A DNA stretch of 64,000 nt, from assembly GCA_039105265.1 (NCBI GenBank), contig JAPFFF010000028.1, positions 248,001-312,000 on the forward strand, given 5' to 3'. The notes below the pieces were generated by a model. That model ran no database searches. It saw only the letters and a list, made by a program, of their open reading frames with translations, and was not told the origin of the DNA. Made by a program: the position numbers and the translations under genes. Each line of letters starts with the position of its first letter. Within the stretch, counting starts at the first letter, position 1. Positions 40,401 to 47,743 of this stretch are shown here, piece by piece. The DNA is from Tritrichomonas musculus. Lineage: Eukaryota > Parabasalia > Tritrichomonadida > Tritrichomonadidae.

Positions 40401-40516
40401 ATATGTACATCATCTGTTTTACCATAACGTGTTAATTTTACTTCGCCATTACGTATTCTCATATCATAACCTTTATCATTGAGTGATAGTGCTTGAGCTG
40501 CAAGTGGTGTTATCAT
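34451..40516 (-). CDS. Very large Polinton protein with internal duplication, fibre/attachment-like
   Basis: The protein has 2021 residues, starting at the ATG at 40516. Two halves are visibly related. LYLYKPSSISQTSKYYVMTWNIDPDYNIPL and AWSLIWDGDSWTGDNV (about residues 110-170) recur as YYFYRPSMIDYDEH... and TWALTWDGNKWVGDSI (about 1280-1330). IISQQFYEVTPDPRNCTTL recurs as IIKQQFYEVSPNPNSATTL. TMRRDLNVVGGTLDVLSYD recurs as TMRSDLNLVTNNVDVVSYD. A helical/coiled-coil part, a Gly-rich stretch (GGGSGGGGGGGKFPG) and hydrophobic helices lie between. The size, repeats and coiled coils suggest a fibre or tape-like virion protein. It is transcribed away from the candidate minor capsid gene, whose ATG is 14 bases away. 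Confidence 0.65.
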   Translation of the reverse strand: MITPLAAQALSLNDKGYDMRIRNGEVKLTRYGKTDDVHINCIYTKKEIDDALQSMQTTIKDNTQFTLKESDQLYLYKPSSISQTSKYYVMTWNIDPDYNIPLHTNFTFIDHLFNHAWSLIWDGDSWTGDNVVNNSYAKLSTYESKKGRPYIYVQHTERIARWLSSFEEVSSDTNYATALCKYIQNWRLVYGDGTIIELNDSNSNITPTSSSQIAIKDVPCDIHYFSVKLTSKVSSKNLLYIMADIVIDDFTTPLRWDMHPVTPIDASFINTWDDSVVIESFRYERRVRHSNKIIEPSTKKNINIYIEKDYFEQLPENADENYNPFDTIISQQFYEVTPDPRNCTTLTTDHNIFSSKIIWADNIMTMRRDLNVVGGTLDVLSYDYAILKAIINSIQEQMRLQAKYNNYVNDLQKYITITKNVLSIVSGAIKIATALSEFSFDSESMALNTTHTEDFHFPDFPGGGSGGGGGGGKFPGIDIVGQFLLKYAANAFGQQFSRYLPSQTDTPAATSSLTATALVLSALESLTQIGNATTTLIAGGLTFDRIPTIVDNTRTIYQSLQTFTDSIHELRRRWRERTNNNTIVDHTITNTDEMELDEDDTNEEVNNLPCVRLTHETVTNTSAFSQPLFGDHTIESLSNLSIDELLDLNTYDPIEGPQIGDIMVRRVGDNRFGLIYVTRVNDKGVNKIIYMRRIDNESSTLTSQQLSLRTMRSVNTNSMWSVNDNGTVYTAAQIERMEPDERYQFESAHPEYIFTRNVDNEMGVSWTEVRDMNGSIQAVIDVRIAVRTDVSSDEISIQSPESNISINSHGISMQQGAITATGQDNVHELVANEYNVVVSNYELAPIEENLTIPNTTITLADIQNMDWYERYRLVYEILNESGNILSFEGSNLDDNETEYTTVLYNNRAIGVIDLRHRNQVSITDNTITITNPQSIFKLTDRELEWIRRDEQQQQTIRQTLSGFISNITDRIERINNNIEWLLDHPNLTDRLIIGRGSSILIPIVDVLLYIPRLIHKAGEETLALLSEVDNATYSTYDDGLDAIIEWCTGNGIDISLPDDTNEAISLNSCVNICKAFRDTIKGPLALLAYKIKDVESKSSGQLPSSGEFDAVEGYPDYYVKHDDITVYTPTVSSESGVDDPVNDPVIIMKITLPTTLKNKLTAATKPVDVFKIHLRNMLLFDWQGNILNDFIISAKDGKFICPELTHNVARDCCTYSTRKRDDPEIMFATDFNIEPYIRFLNGDIVIHNLLSSDALVSCKPTIKCDIIDATNALKLQRSDTYYFYRPSMIDYDEHVKYTDMFANEQLEYECECYRMVYKIPSTYDIPTNLTFKFSEYCFGNTWALTWDGNKWVGDSIQGRFQSKVISKCKTRDPKEDNYGSTGCMVAVKRDTLNYRAIPEDKAHGLAYSLLNTCRNDGKYEVLIKLRDGRLVNASEYELNIGYSFILNGATMDGYDLVAMSCTYNNYSTSTLKVSDIELLYLDLTLPHQEHTMRLSFTVGEVHNKNDVYDRGYVDLSGALDTVERVAYVWSKTPTQTSNDDGLTPRDIALYLRHDYTDPIDEVNWDPSTNAFEYIIKQQFYEVSPNPNSATTLYTDFNITSSKIITADNITTMRSDLNLVTNNVDVVSYDVKEVQSKVDALGSQMTDQQAKTKYLEKEVDKIDMKANVGIALGAVGCVLGATGIGVAGKALSFATKGVGSAVKSGGRELVNTITKASDVGADVLDDMVGKLTDELPDIGSDIFFGDLVSGAKTATLSSTQAVTQDEALNITTQAVAQDEALSRIAQWCDEEYIPVTEMNFSDELDDPSKVAMTLTSTMDMCKRFRHTLKPTIKALANAISDVSVQMDGYVNKNELSRNDTIDVVGKVDGKTIQLIAEDTITSGVLKVKLMVRTISEFNDIDYDEQYVTINIVDDAIAEFIGTDTFPAATMSGNVITINNPHNVQVTSITVKENTSVRQLTLTTNDLAYTCDIDAVNKSIDSLRAQLELNDESLAKTLNDFPTVDEVNTALDKLRMMLQANMH

Positions 40517-40530
40517 TTACCATTGATAAA

Positions 40531-41289
40531 ATGATACTTTCATTGAAGAGCAATGGTCCAGACTACAATCGCATACGTGCTAACATACAAATACCATGGA
40601 ACTGTCAATATATTGAGTATTATGTTGCGGCAATCAATACAAAGAATGTGTTACTTATATCACATGATGATAGTATAACATATGAGTGGGATGATAATGA
40701 TTTAGCACATACACATCACGTCAGCACTATGAGCTTGGAAGACAGATACTATTCATTGCCAAGTGATATACCTGATTTATTTAATGTGAATGATGCTAAT
40801 GGACAACCGATTATGAATGTACAATTGAATAACAATACTAATGTCATTAAGTTAACCCCACATGTTGACAACTTCACTATCAAATCAATGTCACATCGTA
40901 TAGCATTGATAACAGGATTGTATAACACGCCACTTAACCAGCCGTTAGCAAATGGTAGAGCAACACAATGTGACATTCCGATAATAGACTACGCTAACAA
41001 GCTATACTTGATATCAAAGCAAGGTCAAGCTATACAATCCAACTTGGGTGATGTTGAGTATACACCATCAGTGATAGCAAGCATCGATCATATCATTCGT
41101 TATGGCTTACCAATCATACAGAACTTTGAAACGTATGGTAAACCAATTAAAAATGTTGTTAATATCGATTCATTCAAACAGATTGAGTTGGAGTTGGTTG
41201 ACTTTGAATATCAGCCAGTTAAGTTGATGTCACCTATGTTTGTTACGATTAAGGTCAACCCATGTGATCCACCTAAGATGAAGCTGTAA
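40531..41289 (+). CDS. Candidate Polinton minor capsid (penton-like) protein
   Basis: The 252-residue protein is read from the ATG at 40531; the longer frame from 40483 overlaps the divergent giant gene. It is beta-rich: YNRIRANIQIPWNCQYIEYYV, then NVLLISHDDSITYEW, then a central FTIKSMSHRIALITGLYNTPL, and a C-terminal strand (PMFVTIKVNP). This composition and length fit a single jelly-roll minor capsid protein as found in Polintons. The assignment is by size, fold guess and element content; no diagnostic motif was identified. Confidence 0.45.
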   Translation: MILSLKSNGPDYNRIRANIQIPWNCQYIEYYVAAINTKNVLLISHDDSITYEWDDNDLAHTHHVSTMSLEDRYYSLPSDIPDLFNVNDANGQPIMNVQLNNNTNVIKLTPHVDNFTIKSMSHRIALITGLYNTPLNQPLANGRATQCDIPIIDYANKLYLISKQGQAIQSNLGDVEYTPSVIASIDHIIRYGLPIIQNFETYGKPIKNVVNIDSFKQIELELVDFEYQPVKLMSPMFVTIKVNPCDPPKMKL

Positions 41290-41300
41290 AAATGATTGAT

Positions 41301-41546
41301 CTATTTTTGATCACTGCTAATGTTGGTTGTTACACTAGCTTTAAATGCACGCAACTCAATGAGCTCTTGCTTTTTACGTTCACGGTACTGCTTTTGTTGT
41401 TGTCTTCTAGCATTGATACGTTCTTCATCAGTGTGATATAGCTTTTTACGACCACGCTTTTTAGGTTCGTTATCAATACCCTGCTTTGATTTGAGTGATT
41501 TAACTACAGCTGTATCGTTAAACAATTCAGTGTTGATGCTTGACAT
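41301..41546 (-). CDS. Small basic DNA-binding-like Polinton protein (bZIP-like)
   Basis: The 81-residue protein has an AT-hook-like KKRGRKKLYHTDEER followed by a basic helix NARRQQQKQYRERKKQELI, which resembles a bZIP basic region without a long leucine zipper. It may regulate transcription of the element or condense its DNA. It is convergent with the candidate minor capsid gene, 11 bases apart. Confidence 0.55.
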   Translation of the reverse strand: MSSINTELFNDTAVVKSLKSKQGIDNEPKKRGRKKLYHTDEERINARRQQQKQYRERKKQELIELRAFKASVTTNISSDQK

Positions 41547-41677
41547 TTGCTATGAGATAAAAAATCATATTATGAAATGTGATATGAAAACAAATGAAAA
41601 AATTTTAAGTGTTTATAATGATATACATTATGTAATGTAGTGGGAATGGTTTAAATATCATATTGCAACTAACTAGT

Positions 41678-41875
41678 GTCTGGCCAGACGTGGTACAGTG
41701 GTTGAGTCATGAAGCGTGTCTCCCAGCTTCGGCGGCAGGCATGAGTTCGATTCATAGCAGTACCGATTTTTCGTGTTATTTTATCACACTTGTGATGGAG
41801 CCTGTAGCGAATCAACACCTAAGGTAAGCCATTGCTTGTGATATGTGTAACACGAAAGCATCTACCGGTAGGTGT
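41678..41875 (+). ncRNA. tRNA-like, structured non-coding block of the Polinton
   Basis: The region between two minus-strand genes has no ORF and holds unusual structure. A perfect palindrome GTCTGGCCAGAC lies at 41678-41689. An A-box-like TGGTACAGTGG (41691-41701) and a B-box-like GAGTTCGATTC (41743-41753) follow, then a T-run. GGTACAG (41692) and CAGTACC (41758) could pair at six of seven positions and bound a 73-nt unit. GAAGC (41711) pairs with GCTTC (41726). Further on, CGTGTTA (41772) pairs with TAACACG (41848), and TCTACCGGTAGG forms a near-palindrome at 41861-41872. It looks like a Pol III type 2 unit or a tRNA-derived structure but does not fold as a standard tRNA. Confidence 0.35.
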
Positions 41876-42059
41876 ATCTTTGTAATGAACGTGTTAAATC
41901 ACGTTCCCCAACCATAGTGTGTGTAGTTCCTTTCCTGTGAGGGGTTGATGTACAATCCCGGGTACGTATGTTGATTCCTCATCGAATGCATAACACACTC
42001 ACGAAGACGGTTGGTTTTTGCACTTTTGTTTTTGCATTTGCATGACGTGTTGAAGTGAA

Positions 42060-42292
42060 CACTTAAGCATACACTTGAGTGATACATTAACTGCACACTT
42101 GTGATACATTAAGCTTGACTACACTTGAGTGATACATTTAACTGCACACTTGAGTGATACATTAACTGCACACTTGACTACACACTTGAGTGATACATTA
42201 ACTGCACACTTGACTGCACACTTGAGTGATACATTAACTGCACACTTGAGTGATGCATTGACTGCACACTTGAGTGAACACTTGAGTTGGTA
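42060..42292. repeat. Minisatellite with unit CACTTGAGTGATACATTAAC-TGCA
   Basis: About eight imperfect copies of a 24-25 base unit built from CACTTGAGTGATACATTA and ACTGCA occur in tandem, some shortened to ACACTTGACTGC. They fill the non-coding stretch before the gene at 42309 and lie within the Polinton. Confidence 0.8.
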
Positions 42293-42308
42293 ACCAAAAA
42301 TGAATCGT

Positions 42309-42761
42309 TTAAACTACATCATTAGTAGCATCTCTCAACGCATCAACTGAGGTTTGTTCATTGAGTTTACTTCTGTATTCATTGATAGCATCATTTGCTT
42401 TGGTGTAGATTGATTCATAACGTTTCAACTCATGACGTAAGCATAACTTATCAATGTAATACTTGTAATAGGTATGTGTTTCATCATTAGTTGATGTGAA
42501 TTGTCTTGGTGTTAAGTCAATGGTTAACAGCATTGGATCACGATATACTGTTCGATAACGATTCTCACGTACAGTTATGTATGGTACCTTACCAAAGATG
42601 TTAATCAACTCATTCATGTCAATGGTTCTGTTGCCATCAATGACTAGTAATGGTCGAACACTAATGCCAAAATCAATAGGGTATATCTTACTATCAAGAT
42701 AGACAATTAACTTATCATCATTAGTTGGTTTGATTGTTTGAACGAAGCTAGTGACAGACAT
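42309..42761 (-). CDS. Polinton protein of unknown function
   Basis: The 150-residue protein has a compact beta-rich first half (DKLIVYLDSKIYPIDFGISVRPLLVIDGNRTIDMNELINIFG) and a helical second half (YYKYYIDKLCLRHELKRYESIYTKANDAINEYRSKL). It lies directly downstream of the polymerase gene on the same strand. It starts at ATG 42761 (context ACAAACCATG). There is no recognised family and no obvious catalytic motif. Confidence 0.55.
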   Translation of the reverse strand: MSVTSFVQTIKPTNDDKLIVYLDSKIYPIDFGISVRPLLVIDGNRTIDMNELINIFGKVPYITVRENRYRTVYRDPMLLTIDLTPRQFTSTNDETHTYYKYYIDKLCLRHELKRYESIYTKANDAINEYRSKLNEQTSVDALRDATNDVV

Positions 42762-42826
42762 GGTTTGTGATGCGAATAAAAATTTACATTGATGAATTGC
42801 AATGTTTTAATTGAATTACTGTAACG

Positions 42827-45800
42827 TTACTTGAATTGAACTGTCCTGGTAAATTGTGGTAATGTAACTTGTTGAAATGTCTTTGTCTTTCTGAAGCAGT
42901 TGCAACCGTCAGTTAAGTTAAACGTGATTGCTTCACCATGATACATACGTTCATACAACTCTTCAACGGTGATGTTCATGCGTTTGCACTTGTTAATGAT
43001 GCATTGCTTTGGTATTGATTTCATTCTAATGTGATAGTCTTCATTACCATGTTCATCAACGAGTATATCAAGATATGACTTCTTACCTAACGCGATGAGC
43101 TTACGTGAGTGTATCTTACCAACTGCACCAGGGAATACATCGAAGTCACAATGAAACTGTGTCATATCACTGCCAATTAAGTCTTTACCATATGTTGCTT
43201 TGAATAGAGCAGCTAACTTATCAACATCATCTTCATTTAAGTGCATGCTATCAGTATCTTGGTAGTATATTGCAATGTCATTCTGTTCAGCGAGTGTCAT
43301 GACTTGATTCATGATGTGTTTACTCCATGATAACACTGATGCACCAAACTGTGGTAGGTTGTAGTGTTTATTGATTGGTTTAATCATCTTAACGAATACT
43401 TTATTACCACCATTGTCAACAACCTCTTTGATGTAGTTGTATTTGCGATAAATGAATGGTATGATATCATCTCTGTTAATAATCTTGACTTCATCTGTGA
43501 TTGGCTTTAATATTGACTTGCCATAGATTGAGTTGAGTAACAACTTGATGGTCTTCTCAAGTGGGTTATGTTCACGCTTGTATGTTTTTCGTAACTCGAA
43601 TAGTGTATCAATGAATGTGTTGATGGATGAATTGAAACCATCATTGAAGTAGTAACCACGTAAGAATTCATATTCAATATCATAAGCTGCAATCAAATCA
43701 ATCAAACCAATCTTGTCAATATAGAAGTGGTCAACTGGTTGGTTGCAAAACAGTTTAGTGCCTTCTTCATTGCGTATGAATACCTGACCAAACCTATATG
43801 GGTTAGTTGACTTACACTTTATGTGTTTGATGTTGATCTCAATGAAGAACGTATCATAACACATGAGTTGATCGTGAGTTGTGTTTGATGGTATAACTTG
43901 GGGTTTACCCTTTGGTATGCCTGGCATGATGTGCATAGCTGATGGATATAAGCTGACTGCATCGAAGTCTTGTATCTTACCTTCAACATATTGCTTCTCA
44001 TTGTTAGCTGTCATTGTTCTACCACCACTAACACAACGTTGGATGAAGTTCTGTGGCTTGCCTGATAGTGTGAAGCAGTCTTTAGTGCAACCATATGTGC
44101 GTGCGAAGTCGTAGCCGATTGCACTGATTGATATGTACTGGTTAATGCCTGGGAATTTGTTGTTAGCTTTCTTGAACACTTCATTGAGGTCATGATCAAA
44201 CTTACGTATACCATTAGCGAGTGTGATGCAGTCATGTTCACAGTAGAATTGAGCATACTTCATAATATCAATCATGTGTGTGGTTTCATCATATGACTCA
44301 GCTACTTTAGCATTGATGAGTAGTTGTAAGTAAGCTTGATCGAGTTCAGATGCTGACATATCATCAATGTGTTCGTTGCGATATTGATCTTTGAATTCAT
44401 CGAATGATATCACCTTACGTTTGATGTTAGCTGCTGTGTATAGTTTGTATGGCATGATTTCTTTATGTACATTGAGATTGAACATGTTACCGAACTGTGA
44501 TAGCGGCGCTGGTATGAGTGAGTAACTGTCACGGAATGTTAAACGCTTAGTTATGTTCTTAGTTACATATGTATGTTTGACTTTATCCCACTGTTTGATG
44601 GGTATGTATTGTTTCATGACTGCTTGTAAGATGGTACCACCACGTTTAATGACACTAGCCTTCCAACCTGGTTCGTTGATGAAGAAACATACGTCATACT
44701 TAAGATTGTGGAAGTAAATCAATGAGTGATTGGGTAGATCATTTAAGAATCGTTTTGCAATGTCATCACCAGTGTAAGGCTCTTTACATTTAACACCATC
44801 GTACACACAGCATAAGTATGGTTGGTGTGGTGATACAGTTACGTCTGTTTCAAAGTCAGCGTAGTAAACTGCTTTCCATGGTGTAATATGTTTGGCGTTA
44901 GATGATTCTTCTTTACAATATAACGTTTCATCATAGTCGAGTTCAATGTAATCATTCAAATGGTTGTCATACTCACAGGTTGTTAATATGTTTTGCTCAC
45001 ATTGATTAATCTCACGAAAGCAGTTGCATTCAAACATCTTGCGGAATACCTTAGTGAAATCATTACCTGTCCAATCAGCAGTGGTGTAAAGTGGATAGCC
45101 TGTTTGATTAACTCCTCTGATGTGAAATCGTTTTTCAACTGGAATGTCAGCATGCTTTTCATCGAGTTCATCTCTATGTTCAATGTAATAGGTGGTGATT
45201 GGCAACTTCTCATTGTTATCAATCATGAAATGGTCTTTGTATAATAGCAACCTAACCACTCTATCAGCAGTCACATTACTGTTCTTATGTGTGTCAATGC
45301 TTAAGTGTTTTTGATGTTTAACATCACGTGATTCATCAATGCGATATACAATGAAGTGGCATTTCATTTCACTAGCTATTTTGAGTATCATATTGATGGG
45401 TACTGAACGTGTGTGTATCATACCACGTAACATGTCAATCTCATCTTTAGTGAATACACCTGACTGAATGCATGCATATACGAAGCAGTTGTCAGTATAG
45501 TTTTTAGCATCGACCTCGTGAAAGATCTGATAACGTGATAAGTCAAGTGATGGGATGAGGTTAATGTATGGAAAGAATGCACCATCATATGAGTTGCGGA
45601 ATGAATCAACTGTTGCAACATCAACATATTCACCATTAATCTTCTCTTGAAATACTGTTTTACCATTGCGTTTAGTTAACTTATAGAAGGTAACAACAAA
45701 CTTAACTGGGATGTAATCAGCATTAACTTCTGGATCAGTATCAGAACCGAACTGTTCAACTGTAATGTTACCAAGTATTCCATCAATTACTTCATCAATA

Positions 45801-47398
45801 GTTAACTCATTGTTTATTGGAAAGGATTTTATATGTCTATCTTCATTATCATAACTTAATACACTTGCTGTGGGAAAGCGTGATCTGTTATCGCGAATAT
45901 ATCTCAACACTTGTATGAATGCATGTTGTGTTTCAATGTTGTTATCAATATTAACTTCGAATGCATCATGATTGTTAGCAGCAGTCATCATACGTTCCAA
46001 CTCATCTTGATACTTAGTTTCATCGTAGTAGTGGTCTCCATACAAGCGTTCAGCTGCATCCATAAGTGAAAGAATGAATTCATCATCATTGTATTGGTCA
46101 TCATCAATCATTTGTAGAGTGTTAATAATCGTGGATGTAGCTATGAATGTGAATGGTGTATATTTAATAACGGCATTGGTAAGATCTGTTACGTGTTCAA
46201 CATCATTATTTACAGTGGTGACATCAACATCATTCGTAGTGGCTTCGTAATCATCAACTAGGATTAACTTCTGATCATCATCTGAATCGAAATCAATAAT
46301 ATCATATGGTGGCATTATGTAATTACGACGGTATAACGTAAGTGAACCGCCTTTCTCAATGATAGTGATGGCATGTTTGTTGTCATCATCGTATTGATAT
46401 GTTTCAACAGCAGCAATATCAAAGGTTTCAATCTCAAGGTCTGGTTCGTATTTGGACTCAGTATAGAGTTTAACGTCAATAACATCGCCTGTTTCACGTA
46501 CTACCTTGTGTAGTTCAAACTTAACATCATTACCATCATCATCTTGTCCGACTTCATCAAAACAATCATCTTCAACTTCATAATCACATACTTCAATGTC
46601 GATGATGTTACCATTGCTATCATATGTAACTTCACATGGTTTGACGTCAATAGTACAATACTCAACTGATTCATCGACGAAATCAATAGCATTAACATTA
46701 ACAATCGTCAACTTAGCGTGTTCATCAATGGGTTCGTCAACGAAATCAATAGCATTAACATATTCAATCATCAACTTGGCATGTTTATTAACTGGTTCGT
46801 CAATGAAATCAACAGCATTAACATCTTCAATCATCAACTTAGTGTGTTCATCAATGGGTTCATCAATGAAATCAACAGCATTGACATCTTCAATTATCAA
46901 CTTAGAACATTCATCAATAGGATCAACTACTTCTTCACTGTGTGTTGCGTTATTAAGTGGTTCATCAAGTGGTTCAATAGCGTCAACATCATCATCGTCA
47001 AAGATAAGTTCAACATTATCATCATCGTCATCATCATGTGATGCATTATTGTCATCTAATGTAGGCTCTTCTTCATCTGATGCTAACTCGTCATCGTTAA
47101 GTGGTGCTGTAACTGGTGTTGCAATGGTAGCATCATCATCGTCAAATATAAGTTCAACATCATCGTTAAGTGATGCATCATCATCGTTAAGTGGTGTTGC
47201 AATGGTAGCATCATCATCGTCAAATATAAGTTCAACATCATCGTCTTCGTCAAGTGGTGTATCAATGTTATCGTATGATGGGATGACGTCATTACTATGT
47301 TCGGATATGATGAGTGAGTCGTTATCAATGTATGTGGTTGTGTCCTCATCATAAGTGCAGTTTTCAATTGCGATTAATTCGGATATGGCGAATGGCAT
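42827..47398 (-). CDS. Polinton DNA polymerase, type B (protein-primed type), with acidic N-terminus
   Basis: The 1523-residue protein is read from the ATG at 47398; the frame is open further into the terminal repeat but that part is repeat-derived. Residues 1-270 are very acidic, with two tandem repeat arrays (DDVELIFDDDDATIATPL and a 22-residue unit IDEPIDEHTKLMIEDVNAVD). At about residues 625-740 lies a Cys/His-bearing domain (DNCFVYACIQSGVFTKDEID ... YKDHFM) with an OTU-like look. Then come the 3'-5' exonuclease (YADFETD), polymerase motif A (DFDAVSLYPSAM), motif B (LLLNSIYGKS) and motif C (YYQDTDSMHL). It replicates the element. The gene is nearest the right end, as usual in Polintons. 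Confidence 0.9.
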   Translation of the reverse strand: MPFAISELIAIENCTYDEDTTTYIDNDSLIISEHSNDVIPSYDNIDTPLDEDDDVELIFDDDDATIATPLNDDDASLNDDVELIFDDDDATIATPVTAPLNDDELASDEEEPTLDDNNASHDDDDDDNVELIFDDDDVDAIEPLDEPLNNATHSEEVVDPIDECSKLIIEDVNAVDFIDEPIDEHTKLMIEDVNAVDFIDEPVNKHAKLMIEYVNAIDFVDEPIDEHAKLTIVNVNAIDFVDESVEYCTIDVKPCEVTYDSNGNIIDIEVCDYEVEDDCFDEVGQDDDGNDVKFELHKVVRETGDVIDVKLYTESKYEPDLEIETFDIAAVETYQYDDDNKHAITIIEKGGSLTLYRRNYIMPPYDIIDFDSDDDQKLILVDDYEATTNDVDVTTVNNDVEHVTDLTNAVIKYTPFTFIATSTIINTLQMIDDDQYNDDEFILSLMDAAERLYGDHYYDETKYQDELERMMTAANNHDAFEVNIDNNIETQHAFIQVLRYIRDNRSRFPTASVLSYDNEDRHIKSFPINNELTIDEVIDGILGNITVEQFGSDTDPEVNADYIPVKFVVTFYKLTKRNGKTVFQEKINGEYVDVATVDSFRNSYDGAFFPYINLIPSLDLSRYQIFHEVDAKNYTDNCFVYACIQSGVFTKDEIDMLRGMIHTRSVPINMILKIASEMKCHFIVYRIDESRDVKHQKHLSIDTHKNSNVTADRVVRLLLYKDHFMIDNNEKLPITTYYIEHRDELDEKHADIPVEKRFHIRGVNQTGYPLYTTADWTGNDFTKVFRKMFECNCFREINQCEQNILTTCEYDNHLNDYIELDYDETLYCKEESSNAKHITPWKAVYYADFETDVTVSPHQPYLCCVYDGVKCKEPYTGDDIAKRFLNDLPNHSLIYFHNLKYDVCFFINEPGWKASVIKRGGTILQAVMKQYIPIKQWDKVKHTYVTKNITKRLTFRDSYSLIPAPLSQFGNMFNLNVHKEIMPYKLYTAANIKRKVISFDEFKDQYRNEHIDDMSASELDQAYLQLLINAKVAESYDETTHMIDIMKYAQFYCEHDCITLANGIRKFDHDLNEVFKKANNKFPGINQYISISAIGYDFARTYGCTKDCFTLSGKPQNFIQRCVSGGRTMTANNEKQYVEGKIQDFDAVSLYPSAMHIMPGIPKGKPQVIPSNTTHDQLMCYDTFFIEINIKHIKCKSTNPYRFGQVFIRNEEGTKLFCNQPVDHFYIDKIGLIDLIAAYDIEYEFLRGYYFNDGFNSSINTFIDTLFELRKTYKREHNPLEKTIKLLLNSIYGKSILKPITDEVKIINRDDIIPFIYRKYNYIKEVVDNGGNKVFVKMIKPINKHYNLPQFGASVLSWSKHIMNQVMTLAEQNDIAIYYQDTDSMHLNEDDVDKLAALFKATYGKDLIGSDMTQFHCDFDVFPGAVGKIHSRKLIALGKKSYLDILVDEHGNEDYHIRMKSIPKQCIINKCKRMNITVEELYERMYHGEAITFNLTDGCNCFRKTKTFQQVTLPQFTRTVQFK

Positions 47399-47467
47399 TT
47401 GTATGGTGATAAAAAATTGACACGCTAAAAAAATTAGGGTGAGCTTAATTGAAAAAAAAGTAGTGTG

Positions 47468-47738
47468 TTTACAGTTGAACCACGTTATGTGAACCGTTGT
47501 GTGACGTGATATGTGGCGTGTGACATGAGGTGATGACATGAGGTGATGACATGAGGTGGTTACATGAGGTGGTGACATGAGGTGATGACATGAGTTTAAC
47601 GTGAGGTGACGTGTTAAGTTTTGACATGAGGTTTCACATTGAAAGTGCTATGATCTAGAAATGTCAATAGGTATGGAGTTTCATCTTAAGGGGGGCAGAT
47701 GATACGTAGTATCAGACGCCACCCTTAGGGTATCTACT
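47468..47738 (-). repeat. Right terminal inverted repeat of the Polinton
   Basis: It is the inverted copy of 26055-26325, 271 bp, with one mismatch inside the 13-bp subrepeat array (near 47557). It ends ...CTACT followed by the direct repeat TCAGA. Confidence 0.95.
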
Positions 47739-47743
47739 TCAGA

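Larger units (their letters stand above)
26055..47738. mobile_element. Polinton/Maverick, trichomonad type, 21,684 bp, young
   Basis: The element has 271-bp terminal inverted repeats starting 5'-AG, and a 5-bp direct repeat TCAGA at 26050-26054 and 47739-47743 (the family usually makes 6 bp). It carries the expected core: integrase, A32/FtsK-type packaging ATPase, major capsid protein and a long type B DNA polymerase, plus candidate minor capsid, fibre-like and small virion-like proteins. Plus-strand genes fill the left third and minus-strand genes most of the right two thirds. GC content and codon use differ from the AT-rich flanks. The repeats differ at a single position and most ORFs are long, so insertion is recent. 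It looks nearly whole, with perhaps one or two breaks. I did not recognise an adenain-like protease. Confidence 0.95.

Noticed and set aside
40483-40530. Upstream extension of the candidate minor capsid gene
   Set aside because: It overlaps the start of the divergent giant gene; the ATG at 40531 fits better.
41692-41764. Standard tRNA gene inside the Polinton
   Set aside because: The anticodon arm has a 10-base loop in the wrong place and the T stem does not pair; it is kept only as a tRNA-like structure.
46596-47354. Long plus-strand ORF rich in Ser/Thr opposite the polymerase gene
   Set aside because: It is the antisense shadow of the acidic repeats of the polymerase N-terminus; its repeats follow from the coding repeats on the other strand.
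47399-47578. N-terminal extension of the polymerase frame into the terminal repeat
   Set aside because: It translates the repeat array of the element end; the ATG at 47398 has the usual CAAATG context.
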